From Clostridiales bacterium (GTDB lineage Bacteria > Bacillota > Clostridia > Oscillospirales > Oscillospiraceae), in the NCBI GenBank assembly GCA_025757645.1, contig CP107216.1, positions 1,053,501 through 1,117,500 of the forward strand: 64,000 nucleotides of DNA, read 5' to 3'. A model generated the notes under the pieces. The model saw only the letters and a list, made by a program, of their open reading frames with translations, searched no databases and had not been told where the DNA came from. A program made the position numbers and the translations under genes. Shown here piece after piece: positions 32,339 through 40,607 of this stretch (position 1 is the first letter of the stretch; every line of letters starts with the position of its first letter).

Positions 32339-33082
32339 TCAGTTCTGGCTGTACCAGTCGCCGCCCGGCTGCGGGCCAGGGTTCGGCTGCCAGCCGTTGG
32401 GGGCACGGTCGCCCATGCTGCGCGGCAGGCTGCGGTAGAACGCGGCGCGCGACACGGTCATATACGGCGTGAGCCAGAGATAGCCGATGCCGGCGGTCAG
32501 CGTGGCCAGCAGCGCCCAGCCGATAAAGCTCAGGTCAAGGCAGAACAGGTCGCCCTTGCGCCCGTCCATGAGCGCCTTGGAGCGCTCGATGGCCTCCGTG
32601 GCCTGCATGCCCGGATTTTCGGCCATGATGTACGTCGCCATGGAGTAGCGGTAGGCGGCGACGATGCCGGGAATGACAAACAGCAGCGACCATGCGATCA
32701 CCTTGAGCGTGATGAGCAGGTTGAGCACGAAGGCGTTGCCGAAGATGTCAAAGCCGGAAAACAGATCCTCAAACTGTGCCTGCTCGCCGTCGACCAGCTT
32801 CAGGCAGAAGCGGTTGTGGCCGATGGAGACGCTGCCGCCGATGACGAACTGCACCAGCGAGATCACCCCGGACACGGGGAGAAACACCTGCAGCGCGTGG
32901 CGCAGGGCCTCGGGATAGTACTGCGTCAGGTCGTCCCCGTTGATGGTGAGGCTAAATGACGGGGTGAAGCTGCTGCTCGTCCCGCCGAGGATGCTCGCCA
33001 GCAGCGTCACGCCGACGGCGAGCCACCAGTAATTTTTCAGCGCGCGGCGGGCCATGCCGCGGTAATCGGATGCGGAATACAT
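32339..33082 (-). CDS. DUF975 family membrane protein
   Basis: 247 aa, four to five membrane helices. Begins MYSASDYRGMARRALKNYWW, and contains FDIFGNAF, FVIPGIVAAYRYSMATYIMAENP and the ATEAIERSKALMDGRKGDLF segment common to this family. A short Pro/Gly/Asn-rich tail follows. No function is known. Last gene of the FHA-RodA/FtsW operon, 20 nt after the HAD gene; AAAGGAG precedes the ATG. Confidence 0.85.
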   Translation of the reverse strand: MYSASDYRGMARRALKNYWWLAVGVTLLASILGGTSSSFTPSFSLTINGDDLTQYYPEALRHALQVFLPVSGVISLVQFVIGGSVSIGHNRFCLKLVDGEQAQFEDLFSGFDIFGNAFVLNLLITLKVIAWSLLFVIPGIVAAYRYSMATYIMAENPGMQATEAIERSKALMDGRKGDLFCLDLSFIGWALLATLTAGIGYLWLTPYMTVSRAAFYRSLPRSMGDRAPNGWQPNPGPQPGGDWYSQN

Positions 33083-33102
33083 AGGCGTTCTCCTTTCTGC
33101 CC

Positions 33103-33663
33103 TTACCAGGGCGTGCGGGTCTGCCCGTGCACGAGGTAGGCGTGCTCGGCCAGCTCCGCGAGCGGGCTGTCGCTGCGGGAATCGGAGTAAAACTCCGCGA
33201 TCTCGACGTTGGGATAAGCCTCGTGCAGGCGGCGGACCTTTTCCGCACCGTGGCAGTTTTCGCCGTCGGTCTTGCCGGTGTGTTTATCCACGCGCGAGGC
33301 CAGCAGCCGCACGCCGAGCTTCTGCGCCGGAATGCGCACGAGAAACTCCGGCGAGGCGGAGATAATGATGTCGTCCGGTCGCTGCTGCGCAAGATACCAC
33401 GGGTTTACGCGCGCAAAATTCTGCGCCCAGAACGCCTCCAGCTCCGCGTCCACATCGGGCACGCGGCGCAGAAAGCCGTACATCCGCTCCTTGATGGCCG
33501 TCTTGCTCACCTTGCCGAGCCAGTAGCCCGGCAGCAGGACCAGCGTGCCCAAAAGCGCCCGGATCACACCGGGATGCCGCCGCAGACACCAGCGCACGAA
33601 CGCCACTGTGCTGTCCACGGGGAAGATGGTCTTGTCCCAGTCGTATACGTTGACTTTTTCCAT
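33103..33663 (-). CDS. HAD-superfamily (subfamily IB) phosphatase
   Basis: 186 aa. Motif I VYDWDKTIF gives the catalytic DxDxT, motif II ISASPEF, a conserved Lys in GAEKVRRL, and motif IV FYSDSRSDSPL. It resembles phosphoserine-phosphatase-like hydrolases; the substrate is unknown. ATG 33663 follows GAGAGGTG, 10 nt after the ydcF-like gene's stop. Confidence 0.85.
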   Translation of the reverse strand: MEKVNVYDWDKTIFPVDSTVAFVRWCLRRHPGVIRALLGTLVLLPGYWLGKVSKTAIKERMYGFLRRVPDVDAELEAFWAQNFARVNPWYLAQQRPDDIIISASPEFLVRIPAQKLGVRLLASRVDKHTGKTDGENCHGAEKVRRLHEAYPNVEIAEFYSDSRSDSPLAELAEHAYLVHGQTRTPW

Positions 33664-33673
33664 AGGGCACCTC

Positions 33674-34405
33674 TCAGTACAGGGTGCCGGCCAGCTGCAT
33701 ATACGCGGCGGCAAAGGCCTCCCGGATGAAGTAATTGACGCGCATGGTCGGCAGCGTCGTCTCGGCAGCGATGCCGACGGGCTCTGCGCCCAGTGCCCGC
33801 ACCATGCGTTTGGCGCGGTAGAGGTGGTATTCGCTCGTCACGATGCCGACGCCGTTCGCCGGGTCGTACCCCCGCGCACGGAGGATGGCGAACGAATTTT
33901 CCAGGTTCTCGCGCGTGGTGCGCGACTGATCCTCCTGCACGATGCGCGCGCTGTCGATGCCGTGCGCCGTGAGGTAGTCGGCCATGGCTTTGGCCTCTGT
34001 GATGTCCTCGCCCTCGCCCTGGCCGCCGGAGACGACGGCCAGCGCGTCCGGGTTCGCGCCCAGATACGCGAGTGCGGCGTCGAGCCGGTTGCACATCGAC
34101 AGCGACGGTGTGCTGCCGTTGACGCCTGCGCCGAGCACGATGATCGCGTCCGGGTGCGCGTCCGTGTCCGTGCGCGCGTCGCGCACGACGGGGATCTCAA
34201 AGACCGCGAACACGATCACCCCTGCGCACACGAGCACGCCCAGCACGATGCGCCCCACGCGGTGCAGCTGTGGGAATAGAAATACCAGCACGGCGATGCC
34301 CCAGAGCGTGTAGCCCAGAAAGTCGTGCCCCGGCATCGCAAAACGCAGCACGCAGCCGGCGATGACGAGCACGATGGCGGCAATCAGAGATGTTTTGTGT
34401 TTCAT
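33674..34405 (-). CDS. YdcF/DUF218 (ElyC-like) membrane protein
   Basis: 243 aa. Three N-terminal membrane helices, then a DUF218 domain: DAIIVLGAGVNGS, VVSGGQGEGEDITEA, SRTTRENLENS and SEYHLYRAKRMVR. ElyC-like members in other bacteria affect envelope polysaccharide or lipid-carrier metabolism, which fits the surrounding PBP and RodA/FtsW genes. The ATG overlaps the ABC-F stop as ATGA; GGAGGCG lies upstream. Confidence 0.85.
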   Translation of the reverse strand: MKHKTSLIAAIVLVIAGCVLRFAMPGHDFLGYTLWGIAVLVFLFPQLHRVGRIVLGVLVCAGVIVFAVFEIPVVRDARTDTDAHPDAIIVLGAGVNGSTPSLSMCNRLDAALAYLGANPDALAVVSGGQGEGEDITEAKAMADYLTAHGIDSARIVQEDQSRTTRENLENSFAILRARGYDPANGVGIVTSEYHLYRAKRMVRALGAEPVGIAAETTLPTMRVNYFIREAFAAAYMQLAGTLY

Positions 34406-36273
34406 TCGCACAGCGCCTCCCACGCCTCGTAGAGCGCCTCGAGCTGCGCATTGAGCGCCTGCTTTCGCGCATCGATCTCCATGAGTTTCTGATAGTCCGT
34501 GGCGTTGGCCTCGCTCTCGGCGTCGAGCGCCGCGAGCTGCCCCTCCAGCTTTTCGATCTCGCGCTCCGTGCGCTCGCGCGCTCGCGTGGTGTTCGGGGCG
34601 CGCTTCGGCTTTGGCTTCGGCTCTTTTTTGCGCTCGACGGCCTTGGCCGTCTGCTGCAGGGCGGTCTGGCGCGCGCGGTATTCGCGGAATTGCTCATACG
34701 TCCCGCGGTAGTCCGTGATCGTGCCGTTTTCAAGCAGCCAGATGCGGGTGGCGAATTTCTCGATGAAGTACCGGTCGTGCGATACGAACAGCAGCGCCTG
34801 TGTATAGTCGCTCAGCGCGTCCTCGATCCACTCGCGGCTGGCGATGTCGAGATGGTTCGTCGGCTCGTCGAGGATGAGGAAATTGATTTCCCGGCGCATG
34901 AGCATGCACAGCCGCAGCCGGGACAGCTCGCCGCCCGAGAGCGCCGACACGGGCTTGAGCACATCCTCGCCGCAAAAGCCGTAGGCGCCGAGCTGGTCGC
35001 GCGCCTCCTGCGGCGTGCACTTGCACTCGTAGAGCATCGTGTCGAGCATGGAGCGCTCCGGCACGGCAAAGCGGACGATCTGCGGCAGGTATGCCGTGCG
35101 CACGGACGGCCCGCGCTGCACCCAGCCGATATCCGGCGTCTCTTCGTTCATGACGAGCCGCAGAAACGTCGTCTTGCCGGCGCCGTTGTCGCCGATGAGG
35201 GCGATGCGCTCGCCGCCGGTCACGGTCAGGTCGAGGTCGTGAAAGAGCGTCCGCTCGCCGTAGCGCTTGCCCAGACCCGACATGGTCAGCACGTCGTCAC
35301 CGCGGAATTCCTGCGCCGTGAAGTGCACGTTGAGCTTGCGTGCCTCGGTCGGCCGCTCGGTCGTTTCGAGCTTTTCCATGCGCTTTTCGATGGAAAACGC
35401 GCGCTTGTGCAGCTTGTCGTTGCCCATGAAGGCCCAGAGGTGCAGCTTGGCCGCCGCCTCCGTGAGCTGCTGGAGCTTGGCCTGATCTTTCTCGTATTTT
35501 TTGAGCTGCTCGTCAAAGCGGCGCTGCCGCTCGACGACGTAAAAGCTGTAGTTGCCGCTGTAAAACTCCGCCTGCCCGGACGTAAAGTCGATCGAGCGCT
35601 GCACGACGCGGTCGAGAAAATACCGGTCGTGGCTGATGACGAGCACCGTGCCGCGAAAATGCAGCAGGTACGCCTCCAGCCACTCGGTCGCGCGCAGGTC
35701 GAGGTGGTTCGTCGGCTCGTCGAGCAGGAGAATGTCCGTGTCCTCGAGGATGAGCCGCGCGAGGTTCACGCGCGTTTTCTCCCCGCCGGAGAGACTGTCG
35801 AACGGCTGCGCGCGCATCGCGGCCGGGATGTCCAGACCGTTGGCGACGCGGTTGCGCTCGTGCTCCATGTCGTACCCACCGAGACGGCGGAAATTTTCCG
35901 ACAGGCGGTCGTACTCCGAGAGCAGGGCGGGGGAGTCGTCCGTCGCCATGCGCGCGGTGAGCTCGTTCATGCGAGCTTCCATATCGTAGAGCCGCCGGTG
36001 CGCCTCGCGTAGCACGTCCTCCGTTGTCCAGCCGTCAGGGTAGACGGGGATCTGCGAGATCAGCCCCAGCCGCCGCCCGGAGGCGATGGACACGGTGCCG
36101 GCGTCCGGCTGCAGCTCGCCCGAGAGGATGCGGAAAAACGTCGTCTTGCCGCAGCCGTTGCGCCCGAGGATACCCACGCGCTCGCCGGCGTTGACGTCGA
36201 ATGTGATACCTTTTAATATATCGTTGCCCTGCTCAAAGCCCTTGACGAGCCCACGGACGGATAGATCGATCAT
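34402..36273 (-). CDS. ABC-F family ATPase (translation factor type)
   Basis: 623 aa, no membrane segments. Two ABC domains with Walker A GRNGCGKTT and GDNGAGKTT, signatures LSGGEKTRV and LSGGELSRL, and DEPTNHLD in both. The inter-domain linker (about 235-305) and a C-terminal Lys/Arg/Glu coiled coil (about 545-623) are those of ribosome-associated ABC-F proteins such as Uup/YdiF. A role in translation or ribosome-targeting antibiotic protection is possible; I cannot tell which. AGGAG precedes the ATG, 14 nt after the PBP gene. Confidence 0.92.
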   Translation of the reverse strand: MIDLSVRGLVKGFEQGNDILKGITFDVNAGERVGILGRNGCGKTTFFRILSGELQPDAGTVSIASGRRLGLISQIPVYPDGWTTEDVLREAHRRLYDMEARMNELTARMATDDSPALLSEYDRLSENFRRLGGYDMEHERNRVANGLDIPAAMRAQPFDSLSGGEKTRVNLARLILEDTDILLLDEPTNHLDLRATEWLEAYLLHFRGTVLVISHDRYFLDRVVQRSIDFTSGQAEFYSGNYSFYVVERQRRFDEQLKKYEKDQAKLQQLTEAAAKLHLWAFMGNDKLHKRAFSIEKRMEKLETTERPTEARKLNVHFTAQEFRGDDVLTMSGLGKRYGERTLFHDLDLTVTGGERIALIGDNGAGKTTFLRLVMNEETPDIGWVQRGPSVRTAYLPQIVRFAVPERSMLDTMLYECKCTPQEARDQLGAYGFCGEDVLKPVSALSGGELSRLRLCMLMRREINFLILDEPTNHLDIASREWIEDALSDYTQALLFVSHDRYFIEKFATRIWLLENGTITDYRGTYEQFREYRARQTALQQTAKAVERKKEPKPKPKRAPNTTRARERTEREIEKLEGQLAALDAESEANATDYQKLMEIDARKQALNAQLEALYEAWEALCE

Positions 36274-36287
36274 GTGTGACTCCTAAA

Positions 36288-37592
36288 TTACTTGTTCACG
36301 GCCGCCTGCAGCACGGTGTTGGCCACAGCGCCCGCATTCGTCAGGCCGCCGCCGGCGTTCTCCACCAGCACGACGAAGGCGTACGGGTGCGCATCGTCGA
36401 GCAAAAAGCCCGTGAACCAGGCGTGCGACGTGCCGTCACCCACCTCGGCGGTGCCGGTCTTGGCGCAGAGGTTCAGGCCCGGGAAGCGGTTCGTGCCGTA
36501 GTGGGCCGAGACGTTGTAGTTCATCATGTCGCGCAGCTTGTTGGCGGTCGCGGTGCTCAGCAGGCTCGTGGTCGAGCCGCTGGGTGTGTCGAGCAGCAGC
36601 GATGGTTCCACGACGCTGCCGCCGTTGGCGATGGCCGAGACATAGCGCAGCATGGAGTACGGGCAGATGAGGTCCTCATACTGGCCGATGCCCGACCAGG
36701 CGAGATTTGCGCTGCCGGACGCACCCTTGGTGAAGCTGCCGGCCATCGTCGGGATGCCGCTCAGCGACTGGGAATCGAGGAAGCCGAACTTCTTGGCGTA
36801 GCTCTCGATGGTGTCCGCCCCTAGCTCGAGCGAGATCTGCGCGAACGCGCAGTTGCAGGAGTTTGCCAGCGCGTCCTCAAACGTCTGGCTGCCGTGCACG
36901 CCCGTGCACTTGACGGTCACGCCCGCCACATCGACGCTGCCCGCGCACGTAAAGCGGCGGCTGTCGATGTCCTTGATGTTCTCGATCGCGGCGGCGGAGG
37001 TGATGAGTTTGAAGATGGAGCCCGGCGTGAACGAGCCGTTGATGCAGCGGTTGATGTATGCGCCGTCCGGCACGTCGCCGTCGCTGCTGGGGTCGATGCT
37101 CGGGCCGGAGGCCATGCACAGGATCTCGCCGGTCTTGTAGTTGCTCACAAGCACCGCACCCTTGCGCCCGGCGAGCGCCTCATAGGCGGTCACGCACAGG
37201 CTCGAATCGAGCGTGAGCGCGACGGTGTGCCCGTCGGTGGCGTAGGTGCCGGTGATGGGGTTGTAGCCCGACAGCTGCTTGGAAAATGCCTTGAGCGCGC
37301 CAGTGCCGACGTTGCCGGTGTAGTCGCCGACGGCCTGATAGCAGGCCGTGCGCACGGCGGCGTCATCGGCGTAGCTGCGCGAGCCGCCGTTGGCCGTTGC
37401 GAGCACGACGCCGCTGCGGTCGGTGAGCGTGCCGGTGCTGAGCACACCGCTGGTGTAGACGCTGCTGTTGGCGGCGAAGGTCGCCCACTCGGCGCCGTGT
37501 TCGATGTAGCGCACGATGTACACGCCGATGCCGCCGAGCACCAGCACGGCGACGAGCAGCGCGCTCATGGCGCGGCGTTTGACTTTGTTCAT
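36288..37592 (-). CDS. Class B penicillin-binding protein (PbpA-like transpeptidase)
   Basis: 434 aa. One N-terminal membrane helix and a transpeptidase domain with S192-I-F-K195 (TPGSIFKL), S245-C-N247 and K378-T-G-T. It lacks the long dimerisation domain and PASTA repeats of the dcw PBP in this window, so it is a short, PbpA-like type. It crosslinks peptidoglycan and should pair with the RodA/FtsW-like polymerase upstream; the two genes overlap as ATGA. AAAGGAGG precedes the ATG. Confidence 0.93.
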   Translation of the reverse strand: MNKVKRRAMSALLVAVLVLGGIGVYIVRYIEHGAEWATFAANSSVYTSGVLSTGTLTDRSGVVLATANGGSRSYADDAAVRTACYQAVGDYTGNVGTGALKAFSKQLSGYNPITGTYATDGHTVALTLDSSLCVTAYEALAGRKGAVLVSNYKTGEILCMASGPSIDPSSDGDVPDGAYINRCINGSFTPGSIFKLITSAAAIENIKDIDSRRFTCAGSVDVAGVTVKCTGVHGSQTFEDALANSCNCAFAQISLELGADTIESYAKKFGFLDSQSLSGIPTMAGSFTKGASGSANLAWSGIGQYEDLICPYSMLRYVSAIANGGSVVEPSLLLDTPSGSTTSLLSTATANKLRDMMNYNVSAHYGTNRFPGLNLCAKTGTAEVGDGTSHAWFTGFLLDDAHPYAFVVLVENAGGGLTNAGAVANTVLQAAVNK

Positions 37593-39283
37593 GCCTGCGC
37601 CTCCTTTTTATTGCGCGATGGCAGCCGCACCACGAAGCTCGCACCGCGTCGGGTGTCTGCCGCCTTGATATAGGCCAGCAGCATCCAGCACGAGAGCATG
37701 CTCGACCCGCCCTTGGACACGAACGGGAACGTCACGCCCGTGAACGGCAGGATATCGAGCACGCCGAACACGTTGAGCGACATCTGCACGAGCATGAGCG
37801 TCACGGTGGCGCAGCCGGCGATGACGTAGTACGACGAGCGGCCCTGGGCCGCATTCTTGACGGTGAAGATGGCGAGGGCGATGATGGCCAGCATCGCGCA
37901 CAGCGCCACGATCAGGCCGAGCTCCTCGCACAGCATGCCGAACACCATGTCGGTGTTGGCAGCAAAGATATTTTTCAGCCAGCCGCAGCCTGCGCCCTGC
38001 CCGAACAGACCGCCGGAGGCGGCCGCGCTCAGCGCGCGCGTTTGCTGGAAGCCCGCGCCAGAGACGTCCTCCCACACGTGCCCCCAGGTGGCGAAGCGCT
38101 GCGCCACGTGCGGCTTGATGCTCAGCACCAGCGTACCCGCCATGGCGGCGGACGCCACGGCCAGCAGCACGGTCGCAATGCTGCCCGAGCGCATGAAGGC
38201 GATGACGAGGAAAGTCGCAAAGAAGATGAGCGCAGAGCCAAAGTCGCCCATCAGCGCCAGCCCGCCCACGCAGATGGCGGAAAAGGCGATGAACAGCAGG
38301 ATGCTCTTGCTGCGGAACATCCGGTTGATCGACGTTGCGCCGACGTAGATGAACGCGACCTTGATCAGCTCCGACGGCTGCAGGGAAAAGCCCGCGATCG
38401 TCAGCCAGTTTTTCGCGCCGAACACCTCGCGCGCGGCGAACAGGTTCAGCGCCAGCAGTGCCAGCGAGATGATGGCCGCCGGCCAGCGCAGCGCCTTGAC
38501 ATGGCTCAGGTCGCGCAGCCACCAGCCGAGCAGGAAAAACAGCGCGATGCCCACGATGATGAGGATGATCTCCTTGGTCAGATCGTCCGGCGTGCTCGTC
38601 GCGCAGATCTCGAGCCCGAGCGTGCACAGGAAAAACGCGATCGTCTCGACCTCGAAGCCCGAGCGGTCCATCGTGCGCATGAGCACGTAGCAGAACCACT
38701 GCGTGAGCGCGAGGGCTGCAAACGACATCAGAATGCCCAGCAGGTGCGCGCTGTCGGCCGAGGACACGAACTCCAGCGCCAGCAGCAGCTGAAACACCGT
38801 CAGGAAAAACAGCGTGCCGCCGGCGGAGACCTTCCGTCCGGCGATCGTGCGGCGCTGCTCCTGCACGGCGCGGCGCTCTTCGCTCATGTCGGCGAACTTG
38901 AGCATGTGCGTCGAGCAGCGGAGAATGTCGCCGCTGAACACCTGCGTCGGCTCGGTGATCTGTTCGCCGTTGAGGTACACGCCGCCGCTGCGGCTCAGGT
39001 CACTGACGGTCCACTCGCCGGCGTCGTTGCGCATGAGTACGGCGTGGACGTTGGCCACGTCGGGATAGGGCAGCGTGATGTCCGCGCTGCGGGCGCGGCC
39101 GATCAGGCACTCCCAGTGCAGCAGGGGATAGACCTTGCCGTCCGGCGTGACGAGATGACCCCAGGTCTCCGGCTCGGCGCGGCCGTAGAACATGGACGCG
39201 ACACAGCGGATGAGCACGATGAGCGCGATGACCGGCAGAATGAAGTGCGCGGCCTGCGCGGCATAGGCAGTTACGGCAGACAC
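37589..39283 (-). CDS. FHA domain fused to RodA/FtsW-type peptidoglycan polymerase
   Basis: 564 aa. N-terminal membrane helix, then a cytoplasmic FHA domain (about 58-112: CLIGRARSADITLPYP, NVHAVLMRN, DLSRSGGVYLNG), then a SEDS core of about ten helices with LQPSELIKVAFIY, GDFGSALIFFA, GFQQTRALSAAASGGLFGQG and PFVSKGGSSML. The FHA domain would bind a phosphothreonine protein and so couple polymerase activity to Ser/Thr kinase signalling. The start is GTG 39281-39283, set by AAAGGAGG 8 nt upstream; an upstream ATG lacks a ribosome site. First gene of a six-gene envelope operon. Confidence 0.92.
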   Translation of the reverse strand: MSAVTAYAAQAAHFILPVIALIVLIRCVASMFYGRAEPETWGHLVTPDGKVYPLLHWECLIGRARSADITLPYPDVANVHAVLMRNDAGEWTVSDLSRSGGVYLNGEQITEPTQVFSGDILRCSTHMLKFADMSEERRAVQEQRRTIAGRKVSAGGTLFFLTVFQLLLALEFVSSADSAHLLGILMSFAALALTQWFCYVLMRTMDRSGFEVETIAFFLCTLGLEICATSTPDDLTKEIILIIVGIALFFLLGWWLRDLSHVKALRWPAAIISLALLALNLFAAREVFGAKNWLTIAGFSLQPSELIKVAFIYVGATSINRMFRSKSILLFIAFSAICVGGLALMGDFGSALIFFATFLVIAFMRSGSIATVLLAVASAAMAGTLVLSIKPHVAQRFATWGHVWEDVSGAGFQQTRALSAAASGGLFGQGAGCGWLKNIFAANTDMVFGMLCEELGLIVALCAMLAIIALAIFTVKNAAQGRSSYYVIAGCATVTLMLVQMSLNVFGVLDILPFTGVTFPFVSKGGSSMLSCWMLLAYIKAADTRRGASFVVRLPSRNKKEAQA

Positions 39284-39356
39284 GGCGTCCGCCTCCTTTC
39301 CGAAGCTCCCGCGCGGGGAGCGGTACATTTATAATACAGCGATGAAAAATCAAACC

Positions 39357-39385
39357 ATTATACCACGGCAAAAATCCATTGACAA
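39357..39385 (-). promoter_or_regulatory. sigma-A promoter of the FHA-RodA/FtsW operon
   Basis: Minus strand: TTGTCA (39380-39385), 17-nt spacer, consensus TATAAT (39357-39362). Its -35 box is the same DNA as the -35 of the divergent promoter at 39379-39407. Confidence 0.7.
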
Positions 39386-39407
39386 CCACTGCCGGGCATC
39401 CTACAAT
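39379..39407 (+). promoter_or_regulatory. sigma-A promoter of the NusG_II gene, predicted leaderless
   Basis: TTGACA (39379-39384), 17-nt spacer, TACAAT (39402-39407). ATG 39414 begins 7 nt after the -10, where transcription should start. Confidence 0.75.
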
Positions 39408-39413
39408 GAACCT

Positions 39414-39767
39414 ATGATGAAACAGACGAAATTTTGGGTCCTTTTGTTCGCCGCGCTCGCCATTTTGGGCGGCGGCGCATTTTTGCTGCTGCGCGGCCAT
39501 GGGCAGACGGGGCAGACGGCCGTCATCCGCATCGACGGCGAGGTCTATCAGCGCATCGACCTGCGCGCCGTGACCATACCATATGATATCGAAGTGCAGA
39601 CCGACTGGGGCACGAACACCGTGCACGTCGAGTCGGACGGCGTGTCCGTCACATATGCCGACTGCCCGGACCACCTGTGCGTCCAGCAGGGGAAGATCAC
39701 TACGTCGGCCATCCCGATCGCCTGCGTGCCGCACCACCTGACGGTGCAGATCGAGGGGTCGCCATGA
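39414..39767 (+). CDS. NusG domain II-containing membrane-anchored protein
   Basis: 117 aa. N-terminal membrane helix (about 5-25, FWVLLFAALAILGGGAFLLL) and an extracellular NusG_II-type domain with TVHVESDGVSVTYADCPDHL and CVQQG...PIACVPHHL carrying two conserved Cys. Family members occur beside Gx transporters in Clostridia; the function is unknown. There is no Shine-Dalgarno and the promoter predicts a start at or next to the ATG (39414, or 39417). The stop overlaps the next gene as ATGA. Confidence 0.8.
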   Translation: MMKQTKFWVLLFAALAILGGGAFLLLRGHGQTGQTAVIRIDGEVYQRIDLRAVTIPYDIEVQTDWGTNTVHVESDGVSVTYADCPDHLCVQQGKITTSAIPIACVPHHLTVQIEGSP

Positions 39768-40276
39768 AGGGGACGAAGCGTCTGGCCGTTCTGGCCATGT
39801 TCACCGCCATCGCGCTGACGATCTTCGTCGCCGAGGCGCAGATCCCGCCCGTCGTGCCGATCCCGGGCGTGAAGCTCGGCCTTGCCAACATCGTCACGCT
39901 CATTGCCATGGCCCTGCTCGGCCGACGGCAGGCGGGGGAGATCCTGCTCGTGCGCATCGTGCTCGGCAGCGTGTTCACCGGCGGCGTATCGGCGATGCTC
40001 TTCAGCATCGCGGGCGGCGTGCTCGCCTATCTCGTCATGTGCCTGACCATCCGCCGCCTGCCGGAGCGGCTGCTGTGGGTCGTGAGCGTGCTGGCGGCCT
40101 TCGGGCACAACGCAGGGCAGCTGCTGGTCGCCGTCTGGGTCACGGGCACGCCGTCCATTCTGGTGTATGCGCCCGCGCTCGTCGCGGCGAGCGTGATCAC
40201 CGGGGCGTTCACCGGCGTGGCCGCCATGTATCTCGTGCGTGCGCTGCGCAAAACGGGGCATTTTCCGCAGGCGTGA
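39764..40276 (+). CDS. Gx transporter family protein (heptaprenyl diphosphate synthase component I-like)
   Basis: 170 aa, five to six membrane helices. LAVLAMFTAIALTIFVAEAQ, GVKLGLANIVTLIAM and SVFTGGVSAMLFSIAGG are typical of this family, which resembles ECF S components. The old name refers to prenyl diphosphate synthesis, but a transport role is more likely. Coupled to the NusG_II gene by ATGA; GAGGGG upstream. Confidence 0.85.
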   Translation: MKGTKRLAVLAMFTAIALTIFVAEAQIPPVVPIPGVKLGLANIVTLIAMALLGRRQAGEILLVRIVLGSVFTGGVSAMLFSIAGGVLAYLVMCLTIRRLPERLLWVVSVLAAFGHNAGQLLVAVWVTGTPSILVYAPALVAASVITGAFTGVAAMYLVRALRKTGHFPQA

Positions 40277-40341
40277 GATGACTTCGTCATGATTTTGTAA
40301 CATTTTCGCGCCCCGAGTTCTTAAAATGTTCGGCAATTAGG

Positions 40342-40374
40342 AAGCCGCAGTTTTTGGGAAACTGCGGCTTTGTT
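40342..40374 (+). terminator. Terminator after the Gx transporter gene
   Basis: 12-bp stem (40342-40353 with 40359-40370), 5-nt loop, then TGTTGT. Confidence 0.75.
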
Positions 40375-40468
40375 GTGCAAATACGACAAAATGCGCGGAG
40401 AATATATAGTAATATACATCAAAAACACACGCGAAAAGATTTCGGAAATGTTAAATCTGTTTTAAGTA

Positions 40469-40497
40469 TTGACTTCCGGCAGGCGGCGCGCTATAAT
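40469..40497 (+). promoter_or_regulatory. sigma-A promoter of the O-antigen ligase-like gene
   Basis: TTGACT (40469-40474), 17-nt spacer, consensus TATAAT (40492-40497). Confidence 0.75.
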
Positions 40498-40607
40498 GCA
40501 TCCGCGAATGAAAGATGGGAAGATTTAGGCTGGTATCAGCCGGTTACACAAATCCTTTTTTCTTCCCGCGCCGGGGTGCCCCGGCGGAGCTTTCCGGACG
40601 ATTTTTG

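Larger units (their letters stand above)
40277..40607. other. Intergenic region (331 bp) with terminator, promoter and leader
   Basis: No coding region is convincing. It holds the Gx terminator (40342-40370), an AT-rich stretch, the polymerase promoter (40469-40497) and a ~100-nt leader with a GC hairpin around 40570-40587 (CGCCGGGG/CCCCGGCG). Confidence 0.6.

Noticed and set aside
37589..39283. Assigning the FHA-fused protein as the sporulation SpoVE
   Set aside because: A second FtsW/SpoVE-type gene without FHA lies in the dcw cluster and is the better SpoVE/FtsW match; the fused one is a separate RodA/FtsW paralogue.
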